13,117 nt of DNA from Bacillota bacterium. GTDB taxonomy: Bacteria > Bacillota > UBA4882 > UBA8346. Positions 6,835-13,117 of this stretch are shown here, piece after piece. The notes beneath the pieces were generated by a model, which saw only the letters and a program-made list of their open reading frames with translations, did not search any database and had not been told where the DNA came from. The stretch's first letter is position 1, and each line of letters opens with the position of its first letter. The stretch lies in NCBI GenBank assembly GCA_023435565.1, contig JAEYRN010000081.1, positions 1 to 13,117 on the forward strand, in the 5' to 3' direction. Both the position numbers and the translations under genes were made by a program.

Positions 6835-8296
6835 TATATTTCTCCTTAAGCGCTTCCTGGGCGACTTCCTGATCATCAAAATGAATCCGATGGTCGCCGA
6901 AATCCTGGTAAGTTTCATGGCCTTTACCGGCAATCATTACTAAATCAGCGTCATCGGCCATCGCAATTATTTTTCTAATTGCCGCTGCCCGATCAACTTC
7001 CGTTTGATAGGCTGGTACAGGAGATACTTTTTGAAACCCGGCTTCGATATCATTAATAATTCTTGAGGGATCTTCCGAACGAGGATTATCAGAAGTTATT
7101 ATTGAAAAATCAGCCATTCTGGCTGCTATTTCTCCCATAATAGGCCTTTTGGTGCGATCACGATCACCACCGCAGCCAAAAACTAAAAGCAAGCGGCGAG
7201 AAGTTAATTTACGGGCAGTTTTTAATATGTTCTCCAGACCATCCGGAGTATGTGCATAATCAACTATTACTCCAAAGGATTTTGATTCAGGGAGCATTTG
7301 AAAACGTCCTGGAACTATGGATACCGATTCTAAACCTTGAATTATTTTGGATGAATCCAACCCCTCCGCCAAACCGGCGGTCAATACCCCAAGACTATTA
7401 TAAACATTAAAATATCCGGTCAGTTTAAGTTTAAGATTAATATTCCCCCGAAAAGTGTTAGCCTTATAGGAAACACCGGCTTGAACAACCTCAACATCTA
7501 CAGCACGGACCGAAGCCTGGTTTACAATTCCATAAGTGTATACTTTGGCCTTGGTTTGGGCGATGATTGATTCGGCATGAGGATCATCAATATTAATCGC
7601 TGCCCATGATTCAGAAGGTAAATCTTTAAAGAACTTAGTTTTGACCCTTAAATATTCTTCAAAGGTCTTGTGATAATCTAGGTGATCCTGGGTGATATTA
7701 GTGAAAATTCCTCCCTCAAATTTAAGACCTGCCACCCTACCTTGATCAATCGAATGGGAGGAAACTTCCATCACAACATAATCAACTCCGGCAGCAACCA
7801 TTTGAGCGAAGAGTTTTTGGAGCTCTAACAGTCCAGGAGTAGTGTTACCAGCGGGTAAAACTATATCTTTAATAAGATGATTTATTGTCCCAATTAGTCC
7901 AACCTGATATCCGGCGGTTTCCAAAATACTTTTAACCAAATATGTTGAGGTGGTTTTACCATTAGTTCCAACCACCCCGATTAGTTTCAGATGACGGTCC
8001 GGATAACCGTAAAAAGCCCCGGCTATTTCTTTAAAAGATCCGGAGACATTTTCAACTTGAACGATAGTCATTCCGTAACTTTCCGCCGGCCAATCTTCGA
8101 CAACTGCGGCAACAGCCCCCTGATCCGCAGCTTGTTTCAAATATTGATGCCCATCTACTTTTGATCCTTTAACACAAATGAATAAATTTCCAGGAGTTAC
8201 TAAACGCGAGTCTTGGTTAATCTCGTTTATATCCAAATCCAAACTACCGTCAACTTTAATAAGATTAATATTACTAAAAATATTTGCTAAATTCAC
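6812..8296 (-). CDS. murE: UDP-N-acetylmuramoyl-tripeptide synthetase MurE, meso-DAP type
   Basis: Cytoplasmic Mur ligase, 494 aa, adding the third stem residue to UDP-MurNAc-L-Ala-D-Glu. The SD domain begins with the INQDSRLVTPGNLFICVKG region. The ATPase domain has P-loop GVVGTNGKTTSTYLV (107-121), GTINH, NTTPGLLELQKL, MEVSSHS, and FTNITQDHLDYH (198-209). The C-terminal domain has DYAHTPDGLENIL, GCGGDRDRTKRPIMG and SDNPRSEDP with DNPR at 403-406. DNPR marks meso-diaminopimelate ligases; lysine-adding enzymes differ there. GKGHETYQ lies at 457-464. Start: a TTG seven codons upstream is open, but AGGGGG sits 7 nt before the GTG at 8296, so GTG is chosen. A hairpin with a T-run upstream and a candidate promoter suggest murE begins a new transcription unit. 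Confidence 0.96.
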   Translation of the reverse strand: MNLANIFSNINLIKVDGSLDLDINEINQDSRLVTPGNLFICVKGSKVDGHQYLKQAADQGAVAAVVEDWPAESYGMTIVQVENVSGSFKEIAGAFYGYPDRHLKLIGVVGTNGKTTSTYLVKSILETAGYQVGLIGTINHLIKDIVLPAGNTTPGLLELQKLFAQMVAAGVDYVVMEVSSHSIDQGRVAGLKFEGGIFTNITQDHLDYHKTFEEYLRVKTKFFKDLPSESWAAINIDDPHAESIIAQTKAKVYTYGIVNQASVRAVDVEVVQAGVSYKANTFRGNINLKLKLTGYFNVYNSLGVLTAGLAEGLDSSKIIQGLESVSIVPGRFQMLPESKSFGVIVDYAHTPDGLENILKTARKLTSRRLLLVFGCGGDRDRTKRPIMGEIAARMADFSIITSDNPRSEDPSRIINDIEAGFQKVSPVPAYQTEVDRAAAIRKIIAMADDADLVMIAGKGHETYQDFGDHRIHFDDQEVAQEALKEKYNGQLQTK

Positions 8297-8339
8297 CGAC
8301 TTGCCCCCTAATGTCAAAAAGTCGAACTTAAATTATGGA

Positions 8340-8367
8340 AATTTAAAATCAGTTATTCGCTTTTCAA
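8340..8367 (-). promoter_or_regulatory. murE: Candidate promoter for murE
   Basis: TTGAAA (8362-8367), 16-bp spacer, TAAATT (8340-8345) on the minus strand, located between the terminator-like hairpin after the PBP gene and the murE SD. The -35 matches five of six consensus bases and the -10 four of six. AT-rich sequence makes chance matches likely. Confidence 0.35.
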
Positions 8368-8394
8368 AATGACAATCCTGCTGAATCTTTGGGT

Positions 8395-8429
8395 AAAAAT
8401 ACTATGGTAGTTTATACTAAACTCACCAT
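8395..8429 (-). terminator. Intrinsic terminator-like hairpin after the PBP gene
   Basis: Minus-strand RNA: ATGGT-g-AGTTTA (8429-8409 region) pairs with TAAACT-ACCAT, giving 11 bp with one bulged G and a GTA loop, followed after AGTA by five T residues. It lies 15 bp beyond the PBP stop codon, in the middle of what is usually one continuous dcw operon. The T-run is offset by 4 nt, so partial termination or mRNA stabilisation is possible. Confidence 0.6.
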
Positions 8430-8444
8430 TTTAATCCTTTATAT

Positions 8445-10637
8445 CTAAGGTTTTTTAGGTTCTGGTTTAAACAAAACTTCAATAATACTACCTGATTCAA
8501 CCACAGTACCTGCCGGAGGCTGTTGTTCAACAGCAACTCCGCTTCCAAGAGCTTTTAATTTTAGGCCTAACTCACTCAGCATTTGTTCCACTTTTACAGC
8601 GGAAAGGCCACGAAGGTTTGGAAGCAACATTTTAACTTTGCCCGATTGATATTTTTCTTCCGGATCAAAATAAATCAATACTTTAGCTTGACGCTTTATT
8701 TTAACGCCCGGTTTCGGGACCTGATCGTAAACATAACTACCTTTACCAATCAAACGGTAATTTACCCTACTCTTTTGTAAAATCGCTAATGCCTCGGCAA
8801 TCGGACGGTTTAACAGATTCGGTACCAATACTTCTTCGGCGTTGAGTTTTTCAAGGGCTTGAGGTTCAAAAACCGGTTTAACCCCAAGATAACGAAGGGA
8901 ATCCCTAAAAATACCCCCAACAACCGGAGCGGCTATGACCCCGCCATACTTCACCGGACAATTGGGTTCGTCTAAGATAACCATCCCAACCAATTGAGGG
9001 TCATCAGCCGGTGCAAATCCAATAAAAGAAGCTATCAATTGAGAATAACCCTTACGCCCTTGTACTACCTTTTGGGCAGTACCAGTCTTTCCAGCTACCC
9101 GATAGCCATCTAAATAAGCTCTGACTCCTGAACCGTTCGTTACTACCGATCGCATTAAATCTCGCATTATTCCGGCTGTTTCTTTGGAAATTACTTCTCG
9201 TACTACTTGTCGTTTGTTTTCTATAATTACCTTGCCACCGGGAGAAACTATTTTTTTAACTAGATATGGCCGGAGTAAGGAACCACCATTGGCAATTGAC
9301 GCAACTCCCATAACCATTTGGATTGGAGTTACAGCGACTCCTTGCCCAAAACCAATATTTGCGACTTCCACATTTTTAACTTGATTAAGCGGTTGCAGTC
9401 GGCCCGGAGATTCTCCCGGAAAATCGATTCCGGTAATATTACCGAAGCCAAAACCTTTAATATATTTATATAAAGTATCTTTGCCCAAACGCATTGCCAA
9501 AGTAGCAAAAACAGGATTACAAGAATTTTCTACCGCTTCAGTAAATGTTTGGCTGCCATGGCCTCCTGCTTTCCAACATTTTATTCTACGGTCGTCAACC
9601 ACGATGAACCCGGGATCAAAAAATTCCGAGTCCAGACTGACCTTTCCTTCTTCCAACGCCGCAGCAGCAGTAAAAACTTTGAAGGTCGAACCTGGTTCAT
9701 ACATATCTGTAATAATGGGATTACGGCGATGTTCCGAAATATATTTTGGGTATTCATTAGGGTCAAACCTAGGATAGCTGGCAACGGCCAATACTTCACC
9801 GGTGCGTGGGTCCACAATAATTCCCATACCGCGTTTCGATCTCGTATCATGAACTGCTTTTTCCAGTTCCCTTTCCACAATGTATTGAATATTCTGATCG
9901 ATTGTTAAATACAAAGAATCACCATCCACAGGAGCTAGATAACGCCTTTCCCCTTGTGGAATATAGTGACCGGAGGTGTCAAACTCGGCTTGATCGCTTC
10001 CGGGAACACCGGCTAAATAACGGTCATAATGTTTTTCTAGTCCTTCTAGCCCTTGGTTGTCAATCCCTGCAATGCCAATTACCTGGGACCCTAAAAAAGT
10101 CTGAGGATAAAAACGACGAGCCCGTTGACCGATTTCAATCCCATGAATTTCGAACCGTTTACCTTGTTCAGACCAACTCATGGCTTTTCGAAGTTTATCA
10201 ACTTCTTCGAAAGAGGCTCTCCGTTTTATCCAAACAAAGGAAGCACGTTTTGAAAGAACCTGTTCGATTTGAACCGGGTCCATCACTAGTACGCCGCCTA
10301 CTATTCCGGATATTTTTTTTAGAGTGGAGACATCCTTCAAGTCGGTTACTAATCCACTTTGCTGATCAGTAATTTCCATTCCCACTTCGGCTGGAAGTCC
10401 GTAAATACATTCTCCATCAATGCTGGTAGCTAATTCATGACCGGTGCGATCATAAATAGTACCCCGGCGTGGAACTATCGGCAGAGCCCGAAACCTTTGT
10501 TGTTCGGCGGCTTCTTTTAACCATCCGGCCATGAATACTTGAATATAAAATGAACGCAAAATTAAACCGCCCATAATAATCAGGACGATTAATAACAGCC
10601 AGACAATTCGTTTTTTTGATTCAACTTCATAATTCAA
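8445..10637 (-). CDS. Class B penicillin-binding protein (PBP2B/SpoVD-like) with two PASTA domains
   Basis: 730-aa D,D-transpeptidase anchored by one N-terminal membrane segment (about 11-33) and acting outside the membrane, cross-linking septal or spore peptidoglycan. The PBP-dimer domain (about 54-215) starts with the usual RRGTIYDRTGHELA (58-71). The transpeptidase domain (about 265-585) has all three active-site motifs: STFK (nucleophile Ser317, Lys320), SCN (372-374) and KTG (517-519). Two C-terminal PASTA domains follow at about 602-658 and 669-725. The start is TTG at 10637 with SD GGAGG (10645-10649) 7 nt away; the nearby ATG is out of frame. It sits after ftsL, where Bacilli carry pbpB and spoVD. 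Only one such gene is present, so it could be the division PBP, a sporulation PBP, or serve both. The probable partner is the SEDS protein at 3343-4428. Confidence 0.94.
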   Translation of the reverse strand: MNYEVESKKRIVWLLLIVLIIMGGLILRSFYIQVFMAGWLKEAAEQQRFRALPIVPRRGTIYDRTGHELATSIDGECIYGLPAEVGMEITDQQSGLVTDLKDVSTLKKISGIVGGVLVMDPVQIEQVLSKRASFVWIKRRASFEEVDKLRKAMSWSEQGKRFEIHGIEIGQRARRFYPQTFLGSQVIGIAGIDNQGLEGLEKHYDRYLAGVPGSDQAEFDTSGHYIPQGERRYLAPVDGDSLYLTIDQNIQYIVERELEKAVHDTRSKRGMGIIVDPRTGEVLAVASYPRFDPNEYPKYISEHRRNPIITDMYEPGSTFKVFTAAAALEEGKVSLDSEFFDPGFIVVDDRRIKCWKAGGHGSQTFTEAVENSCNPVFATLAMRLGKDTLYKYIKGFGFGNITGIDFPGESPGRLQPLNQVKNVEVANIGFGQGVAVTPIQMVMGVASIANGGSLLRPYLVKKIVSPGGKVIIENKRQVVREVISKETAGIMRDLMRSVVTNGSGVRAYLDGYRVAGKTGTAQKVVQGRKGYSQLIASFIGFAPADDPQLVGMVILDEPNCPVKYGGVIAAPVVGGIFRDSLRYLGVKPVFEPQALEKLNAEEVLVPNLLNRPIAEALAILQKSRVNYRLIGKGSYVYDQVPKPGVKIKRQAKVLIYFDPEEKYQSGKVKMLLPNLRGLSAVKVEQMLSELGLKLKALGSGVAVEQQPPAGTVVESGSIIEVLFKPEPKKP

Positions 10638-10726
10638 GGTCTTTCCTCCGCAAAGGTCTAATCTTAAAGATACTCTTTTAAGTCTTAATTTATCATAAGG
10701 CGCTCGGGGAGAAAAGCCCTAAACAT

Positions 10727-11176
10727 TCAGGGAGTATTCGCCAAAGTCTCGCCAGCCCCTCCTGCCCAGTCCGCTGCCTGTTCCCATATATTTTCCTGGT
10801 AAGACTGGGGTTCGGTCCGTTTAACGGATGGAGCAGCGGCGATACGTCGATAGTCTCCCGGAGTTGCCAGTTTCATTCCCAATTCAGATTTAGCCAGATT
10901 TTGAATTCGATCATATGAAGTCAACCCGGCAATCTCAATCTGCATTTTATTTAATTCCCGATCCAGAGCCTGAATTTCATTGCGGCGGACTATAATTTCA
11001 TGATTTTTTTGAACCACTAATGCCTGGATCACCGAATTCAAAAAAACCAATCCAACAAACACCATAACTGTTTTTAATAAAGCAGCCCGTTTAAATCGAA
11101 TTCGGACTTTTTTCTTAACTCCGACCCCGGTATTAAAATGTGTTTTTTCATTTGTGTATCGTTCAGCCACTAACAT
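10727..11176 (-). CDS. ftsL: Cell-division protein FtsL
   Basis: Small bitopic membrane protein of 149 aa. The N-terminus (1-30) is basic and cytoplasmic (VKKKVRIRFKR), a single membrane span lies at about 33-55 (LLKTVMVFVGLVFLNSVIQALVV), then an extracytoplasmic coiled coil (about 56-88) and the family motif DRIQNLAKSELGM (89-101). FtsL-like proteins bridge the FtsQ/DivIB and DivIC proteins and activate the FtsW-PBP pair. Sequence conservation is always low, and position between rsmH and the PBP gene is a strong part of the call. An upstream in-frame extension would overlap rsmH; the ATG at 11176, preceded by GGGAAGG, leaves a 22-bp gap and is preferred. The C-terminal tail of about 40 aa (SVKRTEPQS to the end) is longer than in minimal FtsL and looks disordered. 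An 89-bp gap without clear signals precedes the PBP gene. Confidence 0.85.
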   Translation of the reverse strand: MLVAERYTNEKTHFNTGVGVKKKVRIRFKRAALLKTVMVFVGLVFLNSVIQALVVQKNHEIIVRRNEIQALDRELNKMQIEIAGLTSYDRIQNLAKSELGMKLATPGDYRRIAAAPSVKRTEPQSYQENIWEQAADWAGGAGETLANTP

Positions 11177-11198
11177 TTTTACGCACCTTCCCTTATCA

Positions 11199-12140
11199 TT
11201 AGACCAGTTTCTCGGCTGATCGAAGTTTAGAACTGCGAGCCCGCGCATTAAGCCTGATCTCGTTTTCAGTCGGAACCACCGGTTTTTTGGTTAATATTTT
11301 TAACCTTGGTTGATTATTACATTGGCATATTGGTAGTTCCTTAGGGCATTGACATCCCTTGGCCTCTTTAACGAAGACATTTTTTACAATTCGATCTTCT
11401 AAGGAATGAAAGGAGATGACAACTATCCTGCCCCCCTGTTTTAAAATGGGAACTGTTTCTTCTAAAACTTTTTCCAACACAGCAAGTTCATTGTTAACTG
11501 CAATCCGAAGTGCTTGAAAAGTACGGCGGGCCGGATGGGGCCCGACTCTTCGGGCTGAAGCCGGTATTGCCGATTTGATAATTTCAGCTAATTCACTGGT
11601 TGTATTAATCTCTTTCTCACGACGGTGACGTTCAATAAAGATTGCAATCCGCTTAGCCCACCGTTCTTCACCATATTCACCGATTATCCGGGTCAACTCT
11701 TCAACGGTAGCAGTATTAACCAGATGCGCGGCTGAAAACGGCTGGCTTCGGTCCATCCTCATATCAAGCGGAGCATCGTATTTATAACTAAACCCACGTT
11801 CTTCTTCGTCAAGTTGTGGTGATGAAACTCCCAAATCAAATAAAATCCCATCGATTTTCTCAACTTCCAAATCCTTAACTATTTCCGGAAGCGCTACGAA
11901 ATTGCTCCGAAACAATTTCACCTCAGGTCTAACGTTTATTAATCTTTCCTGGGCTGCTTGAATTGCGGTTTGGTCCTGATCGATACCGATTAATAAACCT
12001 TCTCCATTCATATGAGTCGCAATTTCACCGGCGTGTCCCGCTCCGCCAAGAGTAGCGTCAATATATATCCCGGCCGGTTTTATATTTAAATAATTAATTA
12101 CTTCATTCAGGAGAACCGATTGATGTCTAAATTCTGTCAT
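11199..12140 (-). CDS. rsmH: 16S rRNA (cytosine1402-N4)-methyltransferase RsmH
   Basis: Cytoplasmic SAM-dependent methyltransferase (MraW), 313 aa, modifying N4 of C1402 in the 16S rRNA decoding centre. It starts with the typical FRHQSVLLNEV; the SAM-binding motif IDATLGGAGHAGEI spans 27-40, followed by IGIDQD (51-56), GILFDLGVSSPQLDEEERGFSY (98-119), PLDMRMD (124-130), RRTFQALRIAVNNEL (205-219) and ISFHSLEDR (242-250). The cysteine pattern CQCPKELPICQC (263-274) is common in the family. A TTG seven codons upstream is open, but the ATG at 12140 has SD AAAGGG 8 nt upstream and fits the family start. It follows mraZ by 51 bp. An 8-bp inverted repeat ends just before the SD. Confidence 0.97.
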   Translation of the reverse strand: MTEFRHQSVLLNEVINYLNIKPAGIYIDATLGGAGHAGEIATHMNGEGLLIGIDQDQTAIQAAQERLINVRPEVKLFRSNFVALPEIVKDLEVEKIDGILFDLGVSSPQLDEEERGFSYKYDAPLDMRMDRSQPFSAAHLVNTATVEELTRIIGEYGEERWAKRIAIFIERHRREKEINTTSELAEIIKSAIPASARRVGPHPARRTFQALRIAVNNELAVLEKVLEETVPILKQGGRIVVISFHSLEDRIVKNVFVKEAKGCQCPKELPICQCNNQPRLKILTKKPVVPTENEIRLNARARSSKLRSAEKLV

Positions 12141-12154
12141 AAATAACACCCTTT

Positions 12155-12181
12155 TGTACAATAACGGTTAACAATTGTACA
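12155..12181. repeat. Inverted repeat upstream of the rsmH Shine-Dalgarno
   Basis: TGTACAAT (12155-12162) and ATTGTACA (12174-12181) form an 8-bp perfect inverted repeat with an 11-nt loop. In the mraZ-rsmH mRNA the hairpin would end directly before the AAAGGG SD of rsmH. There is no T-run after it, so it is not a terminator. A role in mRNA processing, stability or translation of rsmH is possible. Confidence 0.5.
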
Positions 12182-12191
12182 TTACTTATAA

Positions 12192-12623
12192 TTAAATTCC
12201 GATATCAATGATATTTTCAGCAATTTCTTCATAAGATTGCCGAGCATGGTTAGTATAGTCTTCCCAAGTTTCCTTGGACCATATTTCGATTTTGGTCGAG
12301 ACTCCGATGATATAGACATCCCGATCAATTTTTGCATGCTCCCTTAAATGCTGAGGTAATAACATTCTACCCTGTTTGTCCGGTTCGGTTTCGACTGCCC
12401 CCGAAAAGAAAAGTCGGACAAACGCGCGGGTATCCGCTTGCGAAGTCGGAAGTTCTTTGATCTTTTCTTCTAAGATTTTCCACTGGTTCATTGGGTAAAC
12501 AAACAAAGAGCTATCCAACCCCCGGGTAAGAACGAATTTTTCTCCTAAGTCCTCCCGAAATTTAGCCGGAATGATTAAGCGCCCTTTTTCATCTAGTGAA
12601 TGTTGAAATTCTCCCATAAACAC
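12192..12623 (-). CDS. mraZ: Transcriptional regulator MraZ
   Basis: 143-aa cytoplasmic DNA-binding protein with two tandem AbrB/MraZ (SpoVT-type) domains, the standard length. Domain 1 (about 5-47) has HSLDEKGRLIIPAKFRE; domain 2 (about 76-120) has ETEPDKQGRMLLPQHLREHA. Each contains the DxxGR motif needed for DNA binding. The family forms ring-shaped oligomers and regulates its own dcw operon. Start: GTG at 12623 has a GGGGTG SD at 8 nt and gives MFMGEFQHSLD, the usual family N-terminus. The ATG two codons later is the alternative. It is the first gene of the cluster. Three AAGTGG boxes with 10-bp spacing lie 27-52 bp upstream, consistent with autoregulation. Confidence 0.97.
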   Translation of the reverse strand: MFMGEFQHSLDEKGRLIIPAKFREDLGEKFVLTRGLDSSLFVYPMNQWKILEEKIKELPTSQADTRAFVRLFFSGAVETEPDKQGRMLLPQHLREHAKIDRDVYIIGVSTKIEIWSKETWEDYTNHARQSYEEIAENIIDIGI

Positions 12624-12649
12624 AGTGGAAACACCCCGCTTAACTCAAA

Positions 12650-12675
12650 CCACTTCACTCCACTTTACTCCACTT
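12650..12675 (-). promoter_or_regulatory. MraZ operator: three AAGTGG boxes at 10-bp spacing
   Basis: On the minus strand AAGTGG occurs at 12670-12675, 12660-12665 and 12650-12655, exactly one helical turn apart. The fuller repeat is AAGTGGAGTA, AAGTGGAGTG, AAGTGGTTTG. MraZ proteins are known to bind short G-rich direct repeats with about 10-bp period in front of mraZ (TGGGN repeats in E. coli, AAAGTG-type repeats in Mollicutes). A possible -10 box TATAAG overlaps the first copy, so bound MraZ would sit over the promoter or early transcript. Confidence 0.85.
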
Positions 12676-12758
12676 ATACTCTTCTATTCTCCATTATCGA
12701 CCAATTTCCTCTTTTTAATAAGCTCCATTTTGGAATTTTTTGATAATATATAGGATCT

Positions 12759-12786
12759 AAAAAAGGATGCCATAAGAGTGACACCC
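12759..12786 (-). terminator. Intrinsic terminator upstream of mraZ
   Basis: Minus-strand RNA: GGGTGTCA (12779-12786) pairs with TGGCATCC (12765-12772) in an 8-bp stem with two G-U pairs, loop CTCTTA, followed directly by six T residues. It would end transcripts entering from the right, about 135 bp before mraZ. No gene is visible for it within the window, so it belongs either to a gene beyond the right edge, to an unannotated RNA, or to a leader of mraZ. Confidence 0.7.
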
Positions 12787-12924
12787 CCAAAAAATTTATA
12801 TTCTCAGATATTTCTATATCCTTTTTGATTGATTTTATTATTCATAATATCGTTTTAATTTGAAACTGAGAGAATTGTATAATTCAAAATTTTAGCTTCA
12901 GTTTACAATATTGATAGATATATC

Positions 12925-13029
12925 TGGGTTTGTCACTATATATTGTGGCCGAAGGTCAACTAAGGTAATTATGCAATTCTCATAACTAAGTAACTCAACT
13001 TTCGCAGAGCGAAAGTTGGAACAAACCCA
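12925..13029. repeat. Structured element with 9-bp terminal inverted repeats and internal hairpins
   Basis: TGGGTTTGT (12925-12933) and ACAAACCCA (13021-13029) are exact inverted repeats closing a 105-bp unit. Inside are TGGCC-GAA-GGTCA (about 12946-12958, one G-U pair), TTATG-N7-CATAA (12969-12985), and a 10-bp perfect stem CAACTTTCGC-AGA-GCGAAAGTTG (12996-13018). The middle hairpin is flanked by near-direct repeats AACTAAGGTAA and AACTAAGTAA. The layout, a closing stem around three hairpins, would suit a multi-branched RNA on either strand or a small MITE-like element. No clear target-site duplication and no transposase were seen. It does not fit a tRNA. Confidence 0.55.
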
Positions 13030-13032
13030 ATA

Positions 13033-13068
13033 AACAGTAATTATCAGGCATAAAAATGAACAGTAATT
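13033..13068. repeat. Direct repeat AACAGTAATT, two copies
   Basis: AACAGTAATT occurs at 13033-13042 and 13059-13068, 26 bp apart on the plus strand. The second copy runs into a TTGACA box. The region between holds TTATCAGGCATAAA, which resembles one half of the FapR operator (13 of 17 positions match the fapR site over 13038-13054). These may be operator elements for a rightward promoter, or chance in AT-rich DNA. Confidence 0.4.
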
Positions 13069-13093
13069 GACAAATTAGCGAAAATCATATAAA
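13067..13093 (+). promoter_or_regulatory. Candidate rightward promoter at the window edge
   Basis: A perfect TTGACA (13067-13072) is followed by a 15-bp spacer and TATAAA (13088-13093) on the plus strand. The spacer is shorter than optimal. TATAGT with an upstream TG (13111-13116) is a further -10-like match. If real, it would drive a divergent gene beyond the right edge. Confidence 0.35.
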
Positions 13094-13117
13094 AACACCC
13101 CTTCATTTGGTATAGTG

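Larger units (their letters stand above)
12624..13117. other. Gene-free upstream region of mraZ
   Basis: No convincing protein gene is visible. From mraZ outward it holds the AAGTGG boxes, an AT-rich stretch where a promoter should lie (best -10 TATAAG at 12673-12678, without a good -35), an intrinsic terminator (12759-12786), a very AT-rich stretch with nested weak hairpins (AAACTGA 12863-12869 with TCAGTTT 12898-12904 enclosing GAATT-N4-AATTC 12872-12885), the structured element (12925-13029), and direct repeats plus promoter-like boxes at the right edge. Confidence 0.6.

Noticed and set aside
6835..6933. N-terminal extension of murF upstream of the ATG at 6834
   Set aside because: It overlaps murE coding sequence, has no SD, and the family N-terminus and AAGGAG SD fit the internal ATG.
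9481..10372. Several long plus-strand frames opposite the PBP gene
   Set aside because: They are antisense shadows of a gene with complete active-site motifs; their translations look random.
10663..10682. Hairpin CTTAAA/TTTAAG between ftsL and the PBP gene as a terminator
   Set aside because: Weak 6-bp AT stem with no T-run after it on the minus strand.
11177..11248. N-terminal extension of ftsL overlapping rsmH
   Set aside because: It overlaps the conserved end of rsmH; the ATG at 11176 has a good SD and gives a normal FtsL length.
12925..13029. tRNA or known riboswitch
   Set aside because: No CCA end, T-loop or anticodon pattern and too long for a tRNA; no T-box, FMN, SAM, TPP or similar conserved core that I recognise.
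13044..13088. Minus-strand 14-codon ORF with SD-like AAGGGGTG
   Set aside because: Very short and hydrophobic. The frame stays open to the window edge, so it may be the tail of a gene outside, or chance; not supported enough to annotate.

Overview
The window carries the front half of a bacterial division and cell-wall (dcw) cluster, followed by a fatty-acid regulator. Every recognisable gene is on the minus strand, so transcription runs from right to left. The content points to a Gram-positive bacterium of the Bacillota: a FapR regulator with its own operator, MraZ with tandem boxes, a class B penicillin-binding protein with two PASTA domains as in PBP2x/PBP2B/SpoVD, and strong Shine-Dalgarno (SD) sites. 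MurE carries the DNPR signature of meso-diaminopimelate-adding enzymes, so the peptidoglycan is probably of the meso-DAP type. I cannot name a genus. Intergenic DNA is very AT-rich, and several genes use GTG or TTG starts.

In transcription order: (1) 13117-12624 has no convincing gene. It holds a structured inverted-repeat element, an intrinsic terminator, and three 10-bp-spaced AAGTGG boxes that look like the MraZ operator. (2) mraZ, rsmH, ftsL and a class B PBP gene follow, ending at a hairpin-plus-T-run terminator. (3) murE, murF, mraY and ftsW/spoVE are tightly packed; murE and murF overlap. A second intrinsic terminator follows ftsW. (4) murA comes after a 280-bp gap. (5) A gene for an unrecognised secreted protein has its own promoter region, where a perfect 24-bp palindrome covers the candidate -35 box. 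A terminator follows it. (6) fapR has a good promoter and a 17-bp FapR operator directly downstream of the -10 box. The first 150 bases hold a six-codon mini-ORF with a strong SD and overlapping inverted repeats.

The genes cover enolpyruvyl transfer to UDP-GlcNAc (MurA), two stem-peptide ligation steps (MurE, MurF), transfer to the lipid carrier (MraY), glycan polymerisation (FtsW), peptide cross-linking (PBP) and divisome assembly (FtsL). MraZ and RsmH are the usual leading pair. Genes often found further along such clusters (murD, murG, murB/murC, ftsQ, ftsA, ftsZ) are not in the window. The apparent terminators suggest the cluster is split into several transcription units. FapR links membrane-lipid synthesis to this wall locus by position.

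No mobile element gene, CRISPR array, rRNA or tRNA was seen. The most unusual items are the structured element at 12925-13029, the 24-bp palindrome with its orphan secreted protein, and the mini-ORF with competing stem-loops after fapR.
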